A DNA stretch of 5,709 bases from Phycisphaeraceae bacterium (GTDB lineage: Bacteria > Planctomycetota > Phycisphaerae > Phycisphaerales > Phycisphaeraceae). Under the pieces are notes generated by a model. That model was not told the DNA's origin. It saw nothing but the letters and a program-made list of their open reading frames with translations, and did not search any database. Numbering within the stretch: position 1 is the stretch's first letter; the number at the start of each line of letters is the position of its first letter. The position numbers and the translations under genes were made by a program. Shown in pieces: positions 1 through 3,249 of this stretch. Where the stretch lies: positions 1 to 5,709 of the forward strand of contig SKPT01000247.1 in assembly GCA_007119405.1 (NCBI GenBank), written 5' to 3'.

Positions 1-471
1 AGACCACTCACTCTTGGTCGTGTCAACCATTAACACCCCGCCTTTCATCGCGTCCATGCCGAACAGCATCTCATCCGTCTGTTCATCAGGAACTACGGCC
101 TGAATGACTCGGCGGGCCGACGTGTTGGTCTGGCCATCCCTTACGATCAGCTCCACAACAACAAGGGGGGCCTGCTTGGTTCCATGCACGGTGACACAGT
201 TGATCGCGCCGACGACCGGTAGGCCCAAGGATTTGACGATGTCCGAACGGATCGTTGAATTGGTGGCGCCAGTATCAATGATCGCCTTGATCGGCCGAGA
301 CCGATCCTGATGGTGCGGGTGGCACACGTGCAAGCTGAGAGTACACTGATCGTCGGCGATCCGGCCGGCAAGCACGGCATGAGGCTTCGACCTCTCATGC
401 TGCTTGTCGTGGTGCGCCTTTCGTTTGGCGCGGCGCTTCCGCTTTTCGTCTTTAGACCGGCCACTCGTCAT
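1..471 (-). CDS. Retropepsin-like aspartic protease family protein, 3' end outside window
   Basis: The minus strand is open from ATG at 471 to the window edge, giving 157 codons with no stop. Residues 61-74 read IKAIIDTGATNSTI, the hydrophobic-hydrophobic-DTGA signature of retropepsin-like aspartic proteases; Asp66 would be the catalytic residue of a dimeric enzyme. Residues 136-150 (LFGMDAMKGGVLMVD) match the second conserved region of this fold, usually L-(I/L)-G-M-D followed by a terminal strand. The first 30 residues are very basic (KDEKRKRRAKRK), with no signal peptide or membrane segment, so a cytoplasmic location is likely. The start overlaps the last 20 bases of the upstream DUF5678-like gene, which implies translational coupling. 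The substrate is unknown. Only a few residues are probably missing at the C-terminus. The family assignment is firm; actual proteolytic activity is an inference. Confidence 0.85.
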   Translation of the reverse strand, partial: MTSGRSKDEKRKRRAKRKAHHDKQHERSKPHAVLAGRIADDQCTLSLHVCHPHHQDRSRPIKAIIDTGATNSTIRSDIVKSLGLPVVGAINCVTVHGTKQAPLVVVELIVRDGQTNTSARRVIQAVVPDEQTDEMLFGMDAMKGGVLMVDTTKSEWS

Positions 472-724
472 TGTTCGCCCAGCTTACCCGCTGAATGGTG
501 GCAGTGGGATCCTCTGGACGAATCTGCTTGACGAGAAACACAACACCCTCGCCGAACCTCTCGACCCCAGCTTCATACGCTTCGCTCAAGCTATCGAAAA
601 ACCCGAGCAGTTCGCGCCCACGGATAACACACCACTCGTCTTCATGACCCTCTCTGATCCACGCATGACGGTGCTCGTCAAAGTAACGGAGCTCGGTGTC
701 CAAGGTCATTGTGCTAGCGTCCAT
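452..724 (-). CDS. Small DUF5678-like protein upstream of the aspartic protease
   Basis: This is a 90-residue protein. The pattern TLDTELRYFDEHR (7-19), then WCVIRGRELLGFFDSLSEAY (31-50), GVERFG (53-58) and FLVKQI (63-68) matches my recollection of the DUF5678 family: small soluble alpha/beta proteins of unknown function. I chose ATG 724 because AGGAA at 734-738 lies 9 bases upstream. A GTG at 742 would overlap that site, and ATG 709 has no Shine-Dalgarno. The 3' end overlaps the protease start by 20 bases. From family knowledge, proteins of this kind are often encoded directly before small retropepsin-like genes, so the two probably work together, perhaps as partner and enzyme; that role is an inference. 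There is no signal peptide or membrane helix. Confidence 0.78.
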   Translation of the reverse strand: MDASTMTLDTELRYFDEHRHAWIREGHEDEWCVIRGRELLGFFDSLSEAYEAGVERFGEGVVFLVKQIRPEDPTATIQRVSWANNDEWPV

Positions 725-733
725 CGGTGAAGG

Positions 734-738
734 TTCCT
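734..738 (-). promoter_or_regulatory. Ribosome binding site deciding the DUF5678-like gene start
   Basis: AGGAA on the minus strand lies 9 bases before ATG 724. It is the only purine-rich match near the three possible in-frame starts (742, 724, 709), and so supports 724. Confidence 0.5.
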
Positions 739-815
739 GCACAGTCTCGACTAGCCGTTACCCGCTTCGGTATTCCAGGGGGGCTGCGTTAGGCGACTGC
801 TATCGGACAGCGTCA

Positions 816-831
816 GGGGGAGCCTTCCCCC
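816..831. repeat. Short perfect hairpin in the intergenic region
   Basis: GGGGGA (816-821) and TCCCCC (826-831) form a 6-bp perfect stem around a 4-base loop, upstream of the minus-strand DUF5678-like gene. There is no T tract on either side. It would fall in that gene's leader if transcription begins further upstream. No function is assigned. Confidence 0.4.
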
Positions 832-879
832 AAGATACCGCGCGGATCATCCGGCCGCCAACCAATTCTAGGTTGACGC

Positions 880-896
880 GGGCGAAAGGCTCGCCC
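880..896. repeat. Short perfect hairpin, GGGCGA/TCGCCC
   Basis: GGGCGA (880-885) and TCGCCC (891-896) pair perfectly around a 5-base loop. With the hairpin at 816-831 and the larger inverted repeat at 920-971, it makes the gene-free stretch 743-979 unusually rich in potential secondary structure. I see no coding region in that stretch. Confidence 0.4.
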
Positions 897-919
897 CATA
901 CAGTGAACATCCCACGCCC

Positions 920-971
920 AGCGCCCCCGTAGTGGGGCCTCCAGCGATCACCCACAACATGTGGGGGCGCT
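920..971 (-). terminator. Candidate terminator-like inverted repeat after the leftward gene cluster
   Basis: AGCGCCCCC (920-928) and GGGGGCGCT (963-971) are perfect 9-bp arms. Two smaller competing hairpins lie within or across them: CCCACA (951-956) with TGTGGG (960-965), and GCCCC (923-927) with GGGGC (934-938). The structure starts 8 bases beyond the stop of the last leftward reading frame (980-982), which is the right place for a terminator. There is no T tract, so intrinsic termination is uncertain; it could instead act in RNA protection or as a DNA cruciform. Confidence 0.35.
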
Positions 972-979
972 CAAACGTA

Positions 980-1220
980 CTACCGCACCGCCGGCGCCTT
1001 GAGGTACTCGCTGCCGGGGATCGTCGCCACCCCGAGCACCGCCGCCGCCCCGTCGCACAGCCGCACCCACCCCTCGCCACGACCCCGGCCAGCAGGACGT
1101 GCGCCAGGGCCCGCTGCCGTGGCGTGAGCTGGTGCCACGGCACGATCGCAGCCCTGTCCCGCACCTGTTGATCCGCGTCGATCTGCCGGACCGGCGGCAG
1201 GCCGGGGAGGGTTGACCCAT
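980..1220 (-). pseudogene. Third gene of the leftward cluster, apparently frameshifted
   Basis: No single frame explains this stretch. ATG 1220, 7 bases after the preceding stop and with AGGA upstream, opens a Cys/Arg/Gly-rich frame that looks non-coding. A second frame reads naturally over about 1205-1080 (LPPVRQIDADQQVRD, then IVPWHQLTPRQRALAHVLL), with mostly G or C at third positions. A third frame takes over at about 1085-1075 and reads GWVRLCDGAAAVLGVATIP to a stop at 980-982, with every third base G or C. The change falls in a G-rich run and fits the loss of one base. A second shift near 1200 would be needed to join the ATG. Decay of a small phage-type gene, or sequencing errors, could both explain this. 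The function is not recognised. Confidence 0.42.
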
Positions 1221-1227
1221 GGCGGCG

Positions 1228-1467
1228 TCATCCTGCCGCCACGTCGTCGTGCGCTGGCAACCAGCCCACGAAGCGGAGCACAAGCGGGTCGTCGGGATCG
1301 CGTCGATACCATGCGCGCCGCCGCCTGTTGTCGCTTGACGCCGGCGCGTACGAATTGAAGTCGCCCGACATGGCCACGTCCCGCCGGGCCTCATACTCGC
1401 CATGCAGCGGCCCGCCGATCAGGTGGCACGTCACGATGTCAGAAGGGTCGTTCGTAAACTCCATCAT
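1228..1467 (-). CDS. Small hypothetical phage-type protein with IGGPLHGEY motif
   Basis: This is a 79-residue soluble protein. It begins ATGATG at 1467, two bases after the stop of the HTH gene. The purine-rich AAGGGG just before that stop can serve as ribosome-binding site for either Met1 or Met2, so translation is probably coupled. Residues 17-25 read IGGPLHGEY, and residues 54-69 contain YRRDPDDPLVLRFVGW. The layout of an N-terminal (I/V)GGP.(D/H)G turn plus a C-terminal Tyr-Arg...Phe-Arg-(Phe/Tyr) strand is familiar from many tiny proteins of phages and integrated elements, whose function is unknown. A basic patch RRRR lies at 48-51. There is no membrane segment or catalytic signature. 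An upstream in-frame extension to 1569 would overlap the HTH gene and is rejected. Confidence 0.7.
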   Translation of the reverse strand: MMEFTNDPSDIVTCHLIGGPLHGEYEARRDVAMSGDFNSYAPASSDNRRRRAWYRRDPDDPLVLRFVGWLPAHDDVAAG

Positions 1468-1469
1468 TC

Positions 1470-1682
1470 TCACCCCTTGCCCTTCTTCGCCGGCCGGCCC
1501 GGTGCCGGTCGACCGGGGCGCCGATCCATCCGGGCCACACGCGCCAGGTCCTTGCGATCCACCATCCAATCCCGCCCCACCTTCCGGCCCTTGAGCCGCC
1601 CCGATTGCAGCATCGCCTGCACCCGCCGGACCGTCACGCCCAGGCGGCCGGCTGCGTCGCGCGTCGTCACGTAGGCATCCAT
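1470..1682 (-). CDS. Excisionase/MerR-type helix-turn-helix DNA-binding protein with AT-hook-like tail
   Basis: This is a 70-residue protein. Residues 4-46 (YVTTRDAAGRLGVTVRRVQ, then SGRLKGRKVGRDWMVDRKDL) have the layout of the excisionase-family helix-turn-helix: a first helix and recognition helix at about 7-25, a basic wing at 28-37, and the closing W-x-V-x-x-x-D-L. The tail RRPGRPAPGRPAKKGKG (54-70) holds two GRP cores in a basic context, resembling AT-hooks that grip the minor groove. Such proteins act in excision by recombinases or as small repressors; which role applies here is not known. ATG 1682 has no Shine-Dalgarno but lies 7 bases past a good -10 box, so the transcript is probably leaderless. 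It heads a leftward cluster, with the next gene starting 2 bases after its stop. It is a plausible binder of the palindromes at 1709-1757. Confidence 0.8.
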   Translation of the reverse strand: MDAYVTTRDAAGRLGVTVRRVQAMLQSGRLKGRKVGRDWMVDRKDLARVARMDRRPGRPAPGRPAKKGKG

Positions 1683-1689
1683 GCTTCGT

Positions 1690-1717
1690 ATTATGGCCGG
1701 GAAAAAATATTCGTCAA
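1690..1717 (-). promoter_or_regulatory. Strong leftward promoter for the HTH gene cluster, likely leaderless
   Basis: Read on the minus strand, the -35 box is TTGACG (1717-1712, 5/6 to consensus). A 16-base spacer containing a T-run follows, then the -10 box CATAAT (1695-1690, 5/6). Transcription would start at about 1683-1682, on the ATG of the HTH gene. The -35 box lies inside the palindromic repeat 1709-1724, so a protein bound there would block RNA polymerase. Confidence 0.65.
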
Positions 1718-1724
1718 GACGCAT
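1709..1724. repeat. Operator-like palindrome, copy 1
   Basis: ATTCGTCAAGACGCAT contains CGTC-AA-GACG as a perfect dyad. The outer AT pairs are also symmetric; only the base next to the core is not. It matches copy 2 at 15 of 16 positions and overlaps the leftward -35 box. The likely ligand is one of the two small DNA-binding proteins encoded on either side (an inference). Confidence 0.6.
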
Positions 1725-1732
1725 CCCCCCCG

Positions 1733-1760
1733 TTGGCAAAGATTCGTCAAGACGTATATT
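1733..1760 (+). promoter_or_regulatory. Strong rightward promoter for the possible RHH gene
   Basis: TTGGCA (1733-1738, 5/6) and TATATT (1755-1760, 5/6) are separated by 16 bases. Start of transcription would be near 1767, giving a leader of about 59 bases before ATG 1826. The second palindrome core (1745-1754) lies in the spacer, directly against the -10 box. An ATG at 1767 would open an unrelated 47-codon frame at the very 5' end of the transcript; I see no evidence that it is used. Confidence 0.6.
1742..1757. repeat. Operator-like palindrome, copy 2
   Basis: ATTCGTCAAGACGTAT differs from copy 1 at one base and starts 33 bases after it, about three helical turns, so both sites present the same face of the helix. 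It occupies the spacer of the rightward promoter. A partial third match, CGTCAAGA, occurs at 2308-2315. Confidence 0.6.
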
Positions 1761-1811
1761 TAACCGATGAACATCCGGCGGGCGTCCCCGGGGCCCGGCA
1801 CACGGGCCGGC

Positions 1812-1816
1812 AGGAG
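1812..1816 (+). promoter_or_regulatory. Ribosome binding site deciding the start at 1826
   Basis: AGGAG lies 9 bases before ATG 1826. The frame stays open upstream to TTG 1733, but that codon forms part of the -35 box and has no Shine-Dalgarno, so 1826 is the better start. Confidence 0.6.
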
Positions 1817-1825
1817 AAGCGCGAT

Positions 1826-2122
1826 ATGGGACACCACCTTCACTACACCGGCGAGCCGGAGGCCAGGCGCGTCAAGATCTGGCTGCCGCGCCCGTTGCTC
1901 GAGCAGTTGAAGCGACACTGTGATTCGTGGCACCACCGGGGATGGTTCTACATCGACGCCATCCGCCAGTACGACCTGGCGGCGGCCCGCGGCCAGGTGG
2001 ACGCCTACCTCCATATCGCGCGGGCCGGCCCGGCCAGCAAGGGGAGGCAGGCAGCGTACCCTCGCCGGCCGAGCCGGTTGGGCCGAAGCCGACCACCCGT
2101 CCCGGCGACGGACAAAGTGTAG
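1826..2122 (+). CDS. Small protein, possible ribbon-helix-helix DNA-binding fold
   Basis: This is a 98-residue protein of no family I can name with certainty. Residues 14-53 read as a beta-strand (RRVKIWLP), a helix (LLEQLKRHCDSW), a turn (HHRGW) and a second helix (FYIDAIRQYDLAAA). That spacing resembles a CopG/Arc-type ribbon-helix-helix, in which the strand pairs in a dimer and enters the DNA major groove. Residues 66-98 are Pro/Arg-rich and probably disordered. A good Shine-Dalgarno and the strong promoter at 1733-1760 support expression. The gene diverges from the HTH cluster over a shared control region with two operator-like palindromes, so autoregulation or mutual repression is plausible. 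The RHH call is weak: the loop between helices is unusually aromatic and lacks the usual Ser/Thr cap. It could be another small element-encoded protein. Confidence 0.62.
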   Translation: MGHHLHYTGEPEARRVKIWLPRPLLEQLKRHCDSWHHRGWFYIDAIRQYDLAAARGQVDAYLHIARAGPASKGRQAAYPRRPSRLGRSRPPVPATDKV

Positions 2123-2292
2123 CAGGTGGCGGGGATGAGCCTGTCGGTGGTGCGCGCGAACCGCGACGACGCTGCCACCAGCCACGGAGCCTGCCTGTGG
2201 CCGCCCCCGGGCACAAACCCGACCCATTGCCCGCCTAAACCCGCCGCCCGCCTCGCGGAGCCTGAGCCCCGGGAAAAAACGTTGAGGGTGTT

Positions 2293-2306
2293 CAACAGTT
2301 CTGTTG
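2293..2306. repeat. Perfect palindrome CAACAG-TT-CTGTTG
   Basis: Six-base perfect arms flank a TT centre. A second dyad, GTTGA (2281-2285) with TCAAC (2292-2296), overlaps its left arm, and CGTCAAGA follows at 2308. It could be a protein-binding site; no downstream gene is evident on either strand. Confidence 0.4.
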
Positions 2307-2417
2307 GCGTCAAGAGCTAGCTCGGGCGGAAACCCGGGGCGTTGGACAGCCTTCTACCCCCAGCGGCCACGTCCTCGGTACAGGGCATACAACCCATGAG
2401 GGACAGGCTCGGCTGCG

Positions 2418-2439
2418 AGTGTCACTGACACTTGACACT
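2418..2439. repeat. Perfect palindrome plus direct repeat next to a consensus TTGACA
   Basis: AGTGTCA-C-TGACACT (2418-2432) is a perfect 7-bp dyad. Its right arm, TGACACT, is repeated at once at 2433-2439. The junction creates TTGACA (2432-2437), an exact -35 consensus, but no good -10 box follows at 16-18 bases. It looks like an operator without an obvious promoter or gene. Confidence 0.4.
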
Positions 2440-2550
2440 AGGGGTTATTCGCGGTTTGTAAGGGTATCGGCTCAACGGCGGGAAAGTGGCAAAAACCCCG
2501 GGAAACACGGCATTTTCTGTCAATTCGGGGGTTCGGTGCCGGAGTGCCGG

Positions 2551-2595
2551 ACCCGCTTAGAAGGCGGCTGCTCGTTCCGACTGAGCTACGCGCGC
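2551..2595 (-). tRNA. tRNA-Arg(UCU), 5' portion only (truncated)
   Basis: On the minus strand from 2595: acceptor half GCGCGCG, then TA, D-arm GCTC-AGTCGGAAC-GAGC (2586-2570), A26, and anticodon arm GCCGC-CTTCTAA-GCGGG (2568-2552), with TCT (2561-2559) at positions 34-36. This matches the 5' portion of a bacterial tRNA-Arg reading AGA. Position 27 opposite 43 is a G-G mismatch. No T-arm with TTCRA loop and no CGCGCGC acceptor half follow; instead, two tandem copies of TCCGGCAC begin at 2551. The gene is therefore probably non-functional. The break lies on the side of the accessory genes. Confidence 0.6.
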
Positions 2596-2661
2596 CGGGG
2601 CCCGGGCCCACGCGCTGATCCTACGTGGCGGACGTGGCAAGTTTACCAAGCGTTGCCGGAA

Positions 2662-2691
2662 TTGGCGCATCCGGGCCAAAGTCATTAGGAT
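2662..2691 (+). promoter_or_regulatory. Weak candidate promoter for the PEBP-BCCT pair
   Basis: TTGGCG (2662-2667, 4/6) and TAGGAT (2686-2691, 4/6) are separated by 18 bases. Transcription would begin near 2698, about 54 bases before ATG 2752. It is the best match in this interval but not a strong one. Confidence 0.28.
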
Positions 2692-2736
2692 GCGAATCGC
2701 CCCTGGGGGTTGAGCTGTCGCACCGCGGCCGGGGCC

Positions 2737-2742
2737 AAGGAG
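2737..2742 (+). promoter_or_regulatory. Ribosome binding site for the YbhB/YbcL-like gene
   Basis: AAGGAG lies 9 bases before ATG 2752. It settles the start against an in-frame TTG at 2710. Confidence 0.7.
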
Positions 2743-2751
2743 ACATCGCTC

Positions 2752-3198
2752 ATGCAGATCACCAGCCCGAGCTTCGCCCACGGCGAGGACATGCCCCGCC
2801 GGCACAGCCTTGAGGCCGAGAACAACTCCCCGCCACTGGTTTTCAGCGACGTGCCCGCCGACGCGCAGAGCCTGGCGCTGATCGTCGAGGACATCGACTC
2901 GCCCATCGGCGTCTTCACCCACTGGGTCGTCTGGAACATCGACCCGGGCACCACCGGGATCCCGGAAAACACGGCCCCGACGGGCAGCGAGGTCGGGCTC
3001 AACGGCTTTGGATGGACACGTTACGACGGCCCGGCCCCGCCGTCGGGGCGCCACCGGTACCGCTTCCGCCTCTACGCCCTGGACACCACGCTCGAGGCTT
3101 CGAGCCCCGACCGCAAGGACCACGTCCTGGCGGAGATGGACGGCGCCGTCATCGCCGAGGCCGAGCTCATCGGCCGCTACGCCCCCCACGGCGGATGA
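2752..3198 (+). CDS. YbhB/YbcL family Raf kinase inhibitor-like protein (PEBP family)
   Basis: This is a 148-residue protein spanning the whole bacterial PEBP fold. Landmarks are NNSPPLVFSDVP (24-35), SLALIVEDIDSP (40-51; the DPDAP-like ligand-pocket motif, here DIDSP), FTHWVVWNI (55-63; the pocket His is His57), GFGWTRYDGPAPPSGRHRY (85-103; the GxHRY motif) and a C-terminal helix HVLAEMDGAVIAEAELIGRY (124-143). It has no signal peptide, so it should be cytoplasmic, like E. coli YbhB. The family binds anionic ligands in this pocket, but the bacterial role is not established; links to phospholipids or kinases come from eukaryotic relatives. The BCCT transporter gene follows after 51 bases on the same strand, so the two are probably one transcript. 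The length is slightly shorter than many family members, but nothing conserved appears to be missing. Confidence 0.95.
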   Translation: MQITSPSFAHGEDMPRRHSLEAENNSPPLVFSDVPADAQSLALIVEDIDSPIGVFTHWVVWNIDPGTTGIPENTAPTGSEVGLNGFGWTRYDGPAPPSGRHRYRFRLYALDTTLEASSPDRKDHVLAEMDGAVIAEAELIGRYAPHGG

Positions 3199-3199
3199 T

Positions 3200-3216
3200 C
3201 GGCGGCCTGGCCGCCG
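3200..3216 (+). other. Intercistronic hairpin between the PEBP and BCCT genes
   Basis: CGGCGGC (3200-3206) and GCCGCCG (3210-3216) form a perfect 7-bp stem with a CTG loop, starting one base after the stop codon. There is no T tract, so it is more likely a stabilising or partly attenuating element than a full terminator. Confidence 0.4.
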
Positions 3217-3234
3217 CTTCATGATCCGCATCAC

Positions 3235-3239
3235 AGGAG
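3235..3239 (+). promoter_or_regulatory. Ribosome binding site for the BCCT transporter gene
   Basis: AGGAG lies 10 bases before ATG 3250, supporting that start and independent translation initiation within a shared transcript. Confidence 0.6.
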
Positions 3240-3249
3240 CCTCTCGCTC

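Larger units (their letters stand above)
2123..2550. other. Gene-free stretch with several short dyads
   Basis: None of the open frames in these 428 bases shows convincing codon usage, a ribosome-binding site or a family motif. The stretch holds the palindromes listed at 2293-2306 and 2418-2439, a GTTGA/TCAAC pair at 2281-2296, CCGGGAAA motifs near 2270 and 2498, and the partial operator match at 2308-2315. The right-hand part (about 2270-2530) is visibly less GC-rich than the genes on either side. It may be a decayed end of an integrated element. Confidence 0.5.

Noticed and set aside
789..795. GTTAGGC, an integron attC-type core site
   Set aside because: No partner RYYYAAC box lies at the right distance and orientation, and there are no inner boxes. 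A 7-base match is expected by chance.
873..904. Possible plus-strand promoter TTGACG ... CATACA/TACAGT
   Set aside because: The spacing or the -10 match is poor and no plus-strand gene follows.
1733..1825. Upstream extension of the 1826-2122 gene to TTG 1733
   Set aside because: The extension would run through the -35 and -10 boxes, so the start codon would lie upstream of the transcript start. ATG 1826 has a good ribosome-binding site.
2005..2313. 102-codon minus-strand frame starting at TTG (MTPTELLNTLNVFSR)
   Set aside because: The first dozen residues look protein-like, but there is no Shine-Dalgarno, the start is TTG, the rest is Arg/Gly/Ala-rich, and it overlaps the 3' end of the plus-strand gene at 1826-2122.
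2419..2688. 89-codon plus-strand frame
   Set aside because: It runs antisense through the tRNA remnant, lacks a ribosome-binding site and shows no coding-like codon use; this is a familiar kind of false gene over tRNA sequence.
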